Of a DNA stretch of 64,000 nucleotides, positions 1 through 8,801 are shown piece after piece; the first letter of the stretch is position 1; every line of letters begins with the position of its first letter. The translations under genes were made by a program, and so were the position numbers. Source of the stretch: Xylogone sp. PMI_703 (lineage: Eukaryota > Ascomycota > Leotiomycetes); assembly GCA_021399445.1 (NCBI GenBank), contig JAJTUQ010000009.1, positions 1,071,501 to 1,135,500 on the forward strand. Direction: 5' to 3'. The notes beneath the pieces were generated by a model that saw only the letters and a program-made list of their open reading frames with translations, was not told where the DNA came from and did no database searches.

Positions 1-599
1 CGAATTATATTAAATGTATTCCGGGCTCGAGAGATAGCAGGTCTTCCTCCGGTAATGCGACTATGAAGGAGAGAAACCCGCTTTGAAGACTGAAGCAAAT
101 CAGTCACGGAAAAGCTCAAACTGAAGTAGTTTGAATTGATAGAACATAATATATAAACTGATAATTGTGGTCAAATTTGCTGTGGTCCATTCTGTTATAT
201 GAATATTAACAATTATACTTAGATAGAGAAGTCGCATGTTATGGCTGAACCGTCGTCCTAGTGAATTTGGCAAGGTCACTGTATACTACTATGTCAATTG
301 TGCTTATCATGTTAATCATGACTTATTCGCCAATGCGATTCACTTCCCAGAGAACTTTCTTCCGCCGCGATGCTCACCATATTAATCTCTCATAATTCGG
401 TCTGCAAATATAGCTAGCGATACTACGGAGAGTTCTGTTGAGCCAATATGCCCTGGAACCCACATATTGACTGACTGCAGATACGATAATAGATAAAAAT
501 ATCTTCTTAGCTGATGAAAGGATGAGTAGCCGCCGGACAATTGCCCCCATCATTGGAAGCGAGGGGGGAACACACAGGAAACATAATACCGGTACCGTC
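1..599. other. left edge, no gene seen
   Basis: No coding region is recognisable. The stretch around 255-365 (GTGAATT, then GGCAAGG, then TTCACTTCCCAG) resembles a stretch around 3378-3460, so this edge is probably part of the same duplicated unit as the module array to its right. No RNA gene was recognised. Confidence 0.4.
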
Positions 600-870
600 G
601 GTGGTGTGAAAAGTCAGAATGTCTGGCTCCTTGTCTTCAAAAGACCCCAAAAGGACTGTCACGTAGGAGAAATTGGTGGCAAGACAATAGAGTTAGAGAG
701 AGTGTGAAGTTTGACATAGTAGTGATTGTAAAGAGGTAACAAATTTGACAGACAAATTCGTTTGTAAAACTTTTGGACAGCCAAAGGAAAGGTAATAATC
801 TTAAATTAATAATAAGCATATAAATACAGAATATAATCTTGTCAAACAAGCTGCGCTTGCGCCTTGCTAC
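600..870 (-). pseudogene. A-module relic (leftmost copy)
   Basis: Reading leftward from the ATG at 717, the first residues (MSNFT) match the start of every other A copy. The upstream CCTTTGGCTGT motif near 790-800 also matches the sequence preceding A starts near 5480 and 2850. After about 15 codons the frame departs from the A consensus, and the membrane helix is not preserved. It is a degraded copy and unlikely to be functional. Confidence 0.5.
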
Positions 871-1119
871 GCAAGGACGAAAAATCGCCCAATCTGGGCG
901 GTTTTTGGGTGGTTTTTCGACGCTGCAAACGGCCCTGGGGCGCAGACCAATCAGAGCAAAGCACAGAATGCCCAGCCAATGAAACCCGCCCATTTGATGA
1001 TGTAAAACTCAAAATTACCTAAGCGGGGATCCACAATGTTTTCAATTAATATAGAAAAAAAATAAGAGAGCGAGAGAGAGCCTCACATGTGGCCTGAGGC
1101 GACACTGCCTGACATCCAG

Positions 1120-1520
1120 ATAATCTTTTTGCTCTACCTCTATTCCCGAATCATATTATCCAGCCGAATATAGAACATTATTCGAGTGAAGTCGAAGCGG
1201 AGGATATAATACTGTGGAAAACAGAGGTGCTAGAGGCGCGGAGGCAATGTATATAGCAATATAATACAACTGACCAATCACAAGGCAAGGTCCGGTAGAA
1301 TAGGACTAAAGATGATTTATTGTGGTACCGTACAATATATACTACATACCGATCACAAGTCATGCACCTGCCGCATTGCTGTTTTCCCCACTCCAATAGT
1401 AGGAGGATTGGATCCACCCCGTCCAGACCCCTGAGCTGGATTTCGCGAGCAGCTTGGACTGGGCTGCGCTGGAGCAGGACTTCGGCCACGGCTTATCGCC
1501 TGAGCCATAGAGTTTGGCAG
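1120..1520 (-). pseudogene. B-module relic
   Basis: The minus strand at about 1145-1185 contains AATGTTCTATATTCGGCTGG, an almost exact match to the first intron of the B gene at 11.8 kb. The sequence to its right (1180-1510) should then correspond to B exon 1, but only short stretches resemble it, and the reading frames are short. This is a strongly decayed copy identified mainly by its intron. Confidence 0.4.
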
Positions 1521-2354
1521 CCCTACTCCCACGCAACCCAGTCACTCACGAAATCCAGGGATCCAGACTAGGTGGACGGTAAAATGTTCTCGCAGATACT
1601 TGCACCGTATTGATAGATATCCTTCTCAGGCCAAGCGGTCACCTTGTACTGGTTGACACGTAATGGAACAGGCTTGCCGACTGTAGTACTATATCTCAGC
1701 TGCCACCCCCTGGGCCATGCCCGTTGCGATTTCGACCCCCGCCGTCCATGCTGCCGTCCATGCTGCGAGGTTGACAGCTGGAAAAGTGAATTAGTTAGTG
1801 ATAAGTTTGTGAAGTGAAATGGGGCTGAAGCGGATAATACAGTGGGAAGTGAGTTGCTGGGGATGATAGAATGAAAGTTAGAAGTGGATAGCAGGAAGAG
1901 ATGTGCTGTTAAGGAATGGTATTGACTTACGGATCTTCTGAAGTGTACTAGTCAATATCCAGGTAAATGGATTACGTGTGATAAAGAGTAGCAAGAGTAA
2001 GATCTATATTGCTGTAAGTTAAAATGTGTCGGAGCGGCTATGATAAAGAGCAAACAGGTGGAGAAAGTATCAAAGTGTTCTTGGAGGATATTTCTTTGAA
2101 AGGGTTGAATCACCTACCGGAATATTTGCTAACAATCAATATCAGAGCGGTAAAAAGTGATATTGATTATGATGGAAGATGATGTGGACGTGATATGTCC
2201 TCCTTTTGGCCTTATCGACCCCTGCTGTCAAGGCGGCGATATCCGCGTCCCAACAGCCTCGTGGTTGCGGGGCTGTAGGGGTGAGAGATGGGGCACACGG
2301 GGCACAATAGTACCCGTGCCGCCAGAGGTGAGGGCGGTCGGAGCCTCCTAGTCA

Positions 2355-2783
2355 TTATTCGGCAGCGATAGTGTCAGCATTGGGCGCCGCATTTACCGGA
2401 GCAGGGGCAGCGGCAGCGGCCTGCCAGGCCCATCTGCTGGTCCTGTGTCTGGTATTCCCTCTGCATTATGTTAGACAGTGTAATAATAGGATAATGAAAC
2501 TTACTGGACTTGAAGCTGCATCTCGAGATCCTCCTCATCCCTCCTTTTCAGCATCTCCCACAACACCCCTATCTTTCGACTCCATCTCACAGGGAGCCAT
2601 CCCGGCAGGCGTTTCTTGAGCAGTAGCCCAAAGCCCAGGACCATAACGACGTTGAAAATGGCGAACGCGAATTGGCCACATTCAAATTGGTAGAAGCTCG
2701 ATGAGGAAGAAGCGGCCGGGGGGACGGGCCGCGGGAGGAGTAAGTTCCAAGAGAGTAAGGTTTGTTGATGGTAAGGTTGCCAT
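2355..2783 (-). pseudogene. A-module copy with one frameshift
   Basis: The start is the ATG at 2783 (MATLPSTNLTL). A run of six C about 60 nt later shifts the frame. After it, the correct frame continues through Ser-rich sequence, the helix (FAIFNVVMVLGFGLLL), the motif KKRLPGWLPVRWSRK and LWEMLKRRDEE. Donor GTAAGT falls at 2514 and acceptor TGCAG at 2461. Exon 2 (RHRTSRWAWQAA, Ala-rich) ends in TAA at 2355. Apart from the single indel, this is the best-preserved A copy in the array and the only one that keeps the Ala-rich second exon also found in the 309-aa gene at 19.3 kb. Confidence 0.65.
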
Positions 2784-2879
2784 GATAATGGTTATAGTTG
2801 CAGCAGAGTTGAAAGGTAGGTACCCTTCTAAAGCTCTAGTACAGCCAAAGAAAGATGATTCCTAAATTAATAAGCACAT

Positions 2880-3210
2880 GAATGTAACATTGTGAGGTAA
2901 TAGCGAAGCAAAAAAGCTTACCTTCAGTAGCATAAGCCGCCGATATCGTGACCTTGTCATCATCAGTCATATTGAGCATGAAGGACAAGCGAAATGATAG
3001 CCGCACCTGAGAGAATAATTGTGGGAGTCGTGGTGAAAGAGTATGGGGCCATAGTTAGAGGCGACCACGCGAGAGGGACAGAGAGTTCAGGCGGAAGCAC
3101 ACAATGAGAGATGATGGTGAGAGACTGTGTTTGAGATTTGGTGATCTCTGAGAGCCTCTTGAATGCCAAGGAGAGAGAAGACCACGAGGTATCTATAGGA
3201 TCTGGAACAG
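2880..3210 (-). pseudogene. C-module copy with promoter
   Basis: The upstream part (3210-3150, read leftward) carries the TATAGAT box and the CTTCTCTCTCCTTGGCATTC leader also found before the B gene at 11.28 kb. An ATG at 3052 opens a 29-codon frame (MAPYSFTTTPTIIL, then a hydrophobic stretch) ending at 2963. It is followed by an intron-like segment (GTAAGC near 2922, TTAG near 2864). It aligns with the frame starting at 3911, defining a third module type. Whether any C protein is made is unknown. Confidence 0.4.
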
Positions 3211-3659
3211 TACATGCCGCTTAGAAAGTTCGAGGCATTAGATGATGAGGAGGTGGTGGTGGTGGTGGAGGAGGATGTTGTTGTTTTTGTTGTTGTTTGG
3301 GGAAAAGAAATGTGTGTTTGGGAGGAAGCTTTCGAGAGAGAGAAGGAGCAGGTTAGGGCTGCGACGCCATCTTAGTGAATTGTGTCGGCAAGGCAACTAC
3401 TGCCCATCATATTTGGCAATGGCCTATTCACCTACGTAATTCACTTCTCTCCCAGGAGAATCCCCTGCCTCAGGGAGACTTGCCTTGATATCGAGTTCGC
3501 AAATTCCATCCTCGTGGTCCGAAATCAATAGAGTAGTAGCGAATAGACCCATGTTCTCAGCAAGTTTTGATACGGATATAATTGATTTGGAGACTTTTGC
3601 ATATGGAACAGTGTGCTATTGACCAGACCACGATATTGATTCTGCAATAAGTCTTCCGG

Positions 3660-4090
3660 TTCATCTATTCTGAATACCCCTGCATTTGAGCTTTCTCATC
3701 GCGGCGCTCTCGATGTTCCGGCACACCAGGCACCTCATTTTTCGCCGCCTTGGCCGCGTTGGAACATTGGCGGTCGGTTCAGCCCCCGCTATCGCAACCA
3801 CCCCGCAGGGCAGGGTGAGCATGTCGAGTATGCATAACAGGCGAAAATGATGCTCGCACTGGAAGGAATAATGCGGAGGGCTGCTAGAGTGGTAATGATA
3901 CATGCGACCATTGGGGTGGAGATAGGCAGGCAGGGAGGGCCAGTGGGAGAAGATGGCAAAAGTCTATTGCAGGAGGATGCGATATGAGACCATGCCGAGG
4001 ATTGCAGAGAGAATTGAGGCTACAGGAAGAGCTATATACAAAGGGATGGAGGGATGCCTATGGTCATATGACCCACCAACAAAGTCTGCT
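3660..4090 (-). pseudogene. C-module copy with promoter
   Basis: Reading leftward, a promoter block (TTTGTATATAGCTCTTCC near 4045, then a GCCTCAATTCTCTCTGCAATC leader) precedes an ATG at 3911 that opens about 40 codons with a small hydrophobic segment. The frame then meets TAG. The nucleotide sequence aligns with the C copy at 3052-2963, and the promoter block recurs on the plus strand at 9280-9370. The continuing Pro/Arg-rich frames to 3660 are interrupted. Treated as a broken copy. Confidence 0.4.
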
Positions 4091-4189
4091 TGAGCCTTGG
4101 GTCATCTTTAGAAGTCTCGTAAATTCCAAGCCCTGATATGCTTCTTTCCCTCTCTACATTATATTAGCCAGTGTAATGATAAGGTAGTA

Positions 4190-4500
4190 GAACTTACTCA
4201 GCAGCAATTTACTGCTGTAGCTCAATCTCATCCTTCTTTTGCATGAGGCCCCAAAGGACCATCAGTCTCCGGACTCAAGCAACAGATCTTAAACCCGGGA
4301 AGCATAACTTCATAAGTCACACGAACACGACCTGGCAGACCAATCTAAAAAGGCTAATAGCCAATTGCCTTACTTCTAAGTTGTAGAAGGACGACGAAGA
4401 AGAGGAAACAGCCGGGGTAGCGGCGGCCGCGGGAGGAGTAAGTATCGGGAGTGTGAAGTTGGTGAAAGTAGGTTTTGATATAGTAACAACTAAACAACTG
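4190..4500 (-). pseudogene. A-module copy with transition mutations (RIP-like)
   Basis: The body of an A module is well preserved (Ser-run, FYNLEV, hydrophobic helix, then the juxtamembrane region), but four key codons differ from the intact copy at 19.3 kb. The start is ATA instead of ATG (4481-4479), two Trp codons have become TGA (in the helix end and in the PVAW motif), and a Gln codon near the exon end has become TAA. All four are G:C-to-A:T transitions. The intron (GTAAGT near 4199, GTAG near 4157) remains, and exon 2 runs directly into the next promoter leader instead of the Ala-rich tail. The gene is dead. Confidence 0.65.
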
Positions 4501-4576
4501 ATCTCTAAGACAATAATTAGCATATAGATATAATATTGAGAGATAATAGGGGAAATAACAAGAACTTACTTAGAAA

Positions 4577-5000
4577 TCAAGCAGCGCCGCCGCTGCCGGA
4601 GCCGCTGCCGCCGCGCGACATCTGGGGCTGGTCATCCTCGTTCCTACATTATATCAATCAGCCGGATATAGAACATTAGTTGATGATATTAGGAATGGCA
4701 ATACTTACTGAGTAAGGTTGGTCGCCGTTTGAGACCTTCGGCCCGTGGTATCCGCTCTGGTGTGGGCCTTTCCAGCGGCCTCGTCCCTGGCCTCGTGCAG
4801 GGAGAGCCCCCACAAGGTCCCCCATTGGGCCGTTTTAGCTCTGCCTCATCTGATAGGGCCAAGTTCAGGAGCCAGGACCTTGAGGAAGCCCCATAGTAGC
4901 ACCAGGACTGGGAGTGGTGATCCCACTCCTGCCGACGTCTAAACTCCACCATGGTGGAGGAGGTGGTGGCGGCGGCGACGAGGCCAGCGACTAGCGTCAT
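4577..5000 (-). pseudogene. B-module copy, shortened and frame-shifted
   Basis: The ATG at 5000 starts as in the intact B gene (MTLVAGLVAAAT), but most of the Ala/Ser/Pro-rich segment is missing. This deletion puts the sequence for the membrane helix out of frame: the translated frame is MVEFRRRQEW instead of the QWWSLDVG frame. Donor GTAAGT lies at 4708 and acceptor at 4644. The second exon encodes a short Gly/Ser-rich tail ending in TGA at 4577. Because the altered frame stays open through exon 1, a shorter soluble product is formally possible, but loss of the helix argues for a pseudogene. Confidence 0.5.
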
Positions 5001-5127
5001 CGTGCGAGAGGGAGAGAGCTCTTTCAGCCTCGATAAATTCGTAAATGCTAAACTCTTTAGCTTGTTATATACTCCGCTCCATGCTGCATTATGTTAGTCC
5101 GTGTAATAATAAGGAAGTGAAACTTAC

Positions 5128-5404
5128 TGGGCCTCAAACTGTATCTCAAGGTCTCCTCATCTCTCCTCTTCAACATATCCCACAATACTACCATCTTCCG
5201 GCTCCACCTGACGGGGAGCTACCCAGGCAGACGCTTCTTAAGGAGTGCCACGGCGTACACAAAAACAATTAAATTGAAAAGGGCAAAAGCAAATTGGCCC
5301 CACTCGAAGTTGTAAAAACTCGACGAAGATGAGGCCGGGGGGTCGGCGGCCGGAGGAGGAGTGGGTGTGGCGAGAGTGAGGTTGGTGGATGTGAAGTTGG
5401 ACAT
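5128..5404 (-). pseudogene. A-module copy ended by an in-frame TAG
   Basis: The ATG at 5404 opens MSNFTSTNLTL, a Pro/Ser-rich stretch, FYNFEWGQFAF and a helix ending KKRLPG. It then reads TAG at 5221-5219, where other A copies have Trp or Leu. Beyond the stop the frame still matches the family (LPVRWSRKM, LWDMLKRRDEE) up to the GTAAGT donor at 5127. The acceptor (5094) is joined not to an A tail but to the TATA region of the next B module. A truncated 61-aa single-helix protein could still be made, since the helix is complete before the stop. The upstream frame is open to 5755 without interruption. Confidence 0.6.
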
Positions 5405-5869
5405 AGTGGAATCGAACAACCGAAGACAAATAAATTCGAAATAAAGAATTTTATGGTCAGTTCTGAAGAACTCCAGTACAGCCAAAGGGAGAAAGCTGAC
5501 AAGGGGGTGGGGCGGGTTGGCCAGCACCCTAAAGACATGGTGCCGCCTGGGCTGAGAAACCGTCCGCCCGGACATGCCACAAAGGTGCTTTTCAACACCA
5601 AAAAAACCGCTATCCAAAAAAGGGTCATTATTCGCTATCCTGCCTCCAGGGGACATCCAGTGAACAGGGGTACCCTTGGGAGCCAAGTCGTAGCCTGGAT
5701 GAACGACGAACTGAGAGGTTGGTATGCCTATCCGACCCAGAGACGTCCCTCCCACCCAGCCTGTCTCTGGGCCGGGGCCTGGATTCTAAGATGATATTAG
5801 CACATGGAGATAATATTAGGAGATAATAGGGAAGATAGCAAGGACTTACACAAAGCACCCGACATAAAA

Positions 5870-6440
5870 ACAGGTATTTTTACCTCAACGGGCAGTTCGT
5901 CCTCGAGAGAGCCTCATAGCACTTCTCGGCCTCCTCGGCCTCTTCGCCTGGGCCTCTCCTCTTCCTCCACCTTCCCATTCCTGCTCTTCCTACATCATGT
6001 TAGTCAACCGGATATAGAACATTAATTGATGACATCAGACGTGACAATACTTACCGAGCTAAAAGCTCCTTTCGCATTGCGACCTTTTTGGCCGCTTTTT
6101 CAAGATCTTTATCGGCCTTGGTGGCCGCCAGCTCCTCGGCTAATTCAATAGCCTCGTCTTGCAAGACTCTCCAGGAGGCCACTTTGAGGCGGCCCCACCG
6201 TATTGGCGAAAAATCTGGTGCCACCATAACGTTGAAGCTGGCCCATCGCATCCCCACTATGAAGATCTCTAATGTTACCCCTTGGGCTACATCAAATCCA
6301 CCATTACGACGAGTCGGAAGAGGGACTAGGGCCCTTGTGGCCGCGGATAGAGAAATAGAGATGGAGGCAGGGACAGAGAGCTGGTGAGAGAGCTCTTTAG
6401 TCTCTAGAAATCTCGTAGATGCCAAGCCCGTTGGCTTGTT
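5870..6440 (-). pseudogene. B-module copy with broken second exon
   Basis: A TATA box (GAGTATATAACAAGC near 6440) and the leader TTGGCATCTACGAG precede a B exon whose C-terminal half is recognisable: FSPIRWGRLKVASWRVLQDE and a charged helix ending at the GTAAGT donor near 6054. The N-terminal Ala/Ser/Pro segment is much reduced. Exon 2 begins with a Glu/Arg-rich stretch but has small indels relative to the intact gene and reaches TGA early. The segment matching LPVEVKIPVFMSGAL and the following intron (donor near 5850) are nevertheless still readable. Broken copy. Confidence 0.55.
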
Positions 6441-6479
6441 ATATACTCCGCCCCATGCTACATTATGTTAGCCAATGTA

Positions 6480-6722
6480 GTAATAGGAATAGTAAAACTT
6501 ACTCAGTGGCAAGTTGCCGCTCAAGGTCCTCCTCGTCTTTTTCTTTGGGGGGTTCCACAACACCCCCATCTTCCTGCCCCAGGCGACGGGCCAAAACCCT
6601 GGCAGGTTAAAAAGAGCGAAATCAAATTGGCCCCATTGAAGTTAAGAGGCTCGATGAAGATGAGTTGGCCAGAGGAAGAGTTGGTGACGAGATTGTAGAG
6701 TTGGTGACAGTAAAGTTAGACA
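6480..6722 (-). pseudogene. A-module copy lacking the membrane helix
   Basis: The start at 6722 (MSNFTVTNSTI) and the 5' flank (AGAAGTTGACC) match other A copies. The Ser-run is followed by a frame interruption, and most of the sequence for the hydrophobic helix is deleted. The 3' part (GWRKM-like, LWNPPKKKDEED) is recognisable up to GTAAGT near 6504. The splice acceptor (about 6449) leads directly into the TATA region of the adjacent B copy. Confidence 0.55.
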
Positions 6723-6789
6723 TGGTGGAATCGGGCTACCAGAAAAAACAAGCAGAATTTGAAGTAGAGATTCTTGGGGTCAACTTCTG

Positions 6790-7260
6790 AAATTTCTGAA
6801 ATTGAAGAACGAGGACGAGGAGTCGGCCGCAGGAGATGGTTGCGAGATTGTAGAATTAGGTAGAGTGAAATTGACCTTGTGGATTCACCTTTGAAATGTC
6901 TTGCACTCTTACATTATATCAGCTGACCGAATACAGAACATTATTATGATATTAAGAGTGACAATACTTCCTTTGCTAGTTTCCTAGCTAATCCAGCCTT
7001 TTCGGCCGCCTTCTCAGACTTCCGTTTGGCCTCATCGGCTGTATTGTTCCTCGCTCGGGCGAGGTCTTGTTCCTGTAAAACAGCCCATGCGATCGCCTTT
7101 TATCTGGGCTATATAATCGGTGGCTAATCTGGTGACATATCATTGAGCCAAACCTAGGTGACCCCCAGGACGGGGAGCTCAACCTTTACCGCCAAGGCGA
7201 GTAAATCTGCGTTCTAGAAACTTTGTTGCTGCGGCGGGAAGGAGGTTGCAGAGAGTAAGG
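6790..7260 (-). pseudogene. decayed A/B remnants at the head of the array
   Basis: From 7250 leftward there is an A-like fragment (GNLTL, LLPAAATK), a B-like exon with several stops (7190-6970), a B intron (ATAATGTTCTGTATTCGGTC near 6945-6925) and a short A start-like piece with a Ser-run (6910-6790). No reading frame long enough to be functional remains. This is the most 5' and most decayed part of the array. Confidence 0.45.
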
Positions 7261-8013
7261 TTGCCCAAGATCTCGAAGAAGAGAAAACCCCAGGTCAACA
7301 AATAAGTGAATAAAGTAAAATAAGCTAGACCGAGCTTGTAAAGATTGAATAACCGTAGGTTGACCAAGATCCGGATCTCATTCTTCCCCTTGGGGCCAGG
7401 TTTGTCGCACCTGATAGTCAACTTATAATTAGTGAATGTAGCTCACTATTATACCTCCTGAGCATGGGATTTACACATTGTCAGCCAATAATATATATTG
7501 TAGAGTTATCAAGCTTGTATTTGGAAAACATACGAGAAAATGCTTGTAACAGACCCTGTATGCCTGTCATACAAACGACGAAGGATCGCCGATATCAAAT
7601 TGTTTGATTAAGACAACAGCCTGGCTGATGCCAGGATGAAGTAGAAGGCTTGGTCATGTTGTCGGCAAAGTTATTTGCGTGAATGAAATTGATTCCGGGA
7701 TTTCTGGATGGATGAGGTGGTATGAAGGAGCCTGAAGTTCTGTTTGTTTACCATGATGTCAAGCCGAAACACCGATCACAATATCAATCTAACTCTTTCC
7801 TTTTCCAGTATGTGTTGATGCCTTAGGCCTAACGAGGCATTGCGAGTGTGCCCAAACTCGGGCACCGAGGCATGGTTGTGGGGTTTCCGAGGAGCTCGAA
7901 CAGACAAAGCAGTATCACAGAGCCCATGCCAAAATTGAGCAGCCCACAACAATTTCTTATATCAGGATTCTTAAAGCGCTACGAAACAGAGAGGTGTGGT
8001 TCATCGGTTTGAC
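7261..8013. other. intergenic, promoter side of the GNAT gene
   Basis: The first 170 bases still show a weak hydrophobic frame on the minus strand (7421-7179) that overlaps the A-like remnant. From 7430 to 8013 nothing recognisable is seen apart from the presumed promoter and leader of the gene starting at 8014. Confidence 0.4.
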
Positions 8014-8801
8014 ATGGTCGCCATATCTAAAGCAATCTTCCACTACGAGCAGCGATGTTTGGAGAACGATCTCGTGGCTCTCGAGCCCTTTGATGTATGT
8101 GAATTCCCTACCTATTGAAAAGTAAAAAATCACAGGCTTCTTCTACGACAGCTAATCCCAACTCCATGTGATAGCCATGCACCCATACCACGCAAGCCGT
8201 TGAAGTCATCAAAGCCAACCCGGATCTTTTTACCTACGTGTCTTTTCCGACCATAGAGACCGAAGATGACTTCATAAAGGTCTATAATCATGTTGCGGAG
8301 TCGCAGGAGGAGTGCCTATACGCGATCTTCGACAAAACCGTTGCTGCTGGGAAGGAGAATGGTCGCAGTAACTTCGCGGGCATTATATCGTTGAATGCAA
8401 CAAGCCGGACGAATGCAATTACCGAGATAGGTGTCATTATCTTCCCAGAATTTCAGCGTACGCATGTCGCAACAAATGCGATCGGACTCTTGCTCTTGTG
8501 GACTCTCGATCCACCTTCTGCCGGGGGTCTGGGGCTGCGACGTGTTGAATGGAGAACACACGCGGCCAACACGGCGTCTCGGAGAGCAGCTCTGCGAATG
8601 GGATTCGAATTTGAGGGCATCGCGAGGTGGCAGCGTGTGTGTCCGAATGAGAAGGTTACGCTCTCTGTAGAGGCGCTTGAAAAGCGGAATGGCACGAAGG
8701 AGGAACTTCCAGGAAGACATACGGCGATTTTCTCCATTGTCTGGGATGAATGGGATGAAAAGCGGCCAAAGGTTTTGGCACTGATGCAGGGGAAGCAATA
8801 G
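8014..8801 (+). CDS. GNAT-family N-acetyltransferase (RimJ/RimL type), 2 exons
   Basis: Exon 1 (8014-8094) starts at ATG and ends in ALEPFD. An intron of 80 nt (GTATGT, branch GCTAATC, GATAG) gives exon 2 at 8175-8801 in phase, for about 235 aa, the usual size for fungal Acetyltransf_3 proteins. Recognisable parts are the N-terminal LEPFD and NPDLFTYVSFP segment, a beta-strand/loop (FAGIISLN), the acceptor-side IGVIIFPEFQRTHVATNAIGLL, which corresponds to the acetyl-CoA-binding motif A region, and RRVEWRTHAANTASRRAALRMGFEFEGIAR. These transfer acetyl from acetyl-CoA to a small molecule or protein amine; the substrate cannot be read from the sequence. A start at the in-frame GTG (8238) would cut the domain, so the two-exon model is preferred. 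Confidence 0.85.

Larger units (their letters stand above)
500..7260 (-). repeat. degenerate tandem array of A/B/C membrane-protein modules
   Basis: On the minus strand this region repeats the same parts: a TATA-containing promoter, a short Ser/Thr/Pro-rich exon with one hydrophobic helix, an intron of recognisable sequence, and the next promoter. A-type starts lie at 6722, 5404, about 4481 (mutated), 2783 and 717. B-type exons lie near 6430, 5000, 7190 (remnant) and 1140-1510 (remnant). A third type, C, lies at 3911 and 3052. Spacing between A starts is about 0.9, 1.3 and 1.7 kb (2.1 kb for the leftmost pair), so units have been trimmed by deletions. Introns are conserved between copies: the B intron 1 core, AATGTTCTATATCCGGCTG, recurs with few changes at 11848, 4680, 6021, 6930 and 1165. 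Most copies are broken, so the array reads as a graveyard of a multicopy family. Boundaries are approximate. Confidence 0.7.

Noticed and set aside
3242..3439. Plus-strand frame starting MMRRWWWWWRR
   Set aside because: Produced by a GGT/GGA microsatellite; low complexity with no support.
500..7260. Interpreting the module array as an LTR or DNA transposon
   Set aside because: No reverse transcriptase, integrase, transposase, LTR or long terminal inverted repeat was seen; the repeated parts look like promoter-exon-intron gene units.
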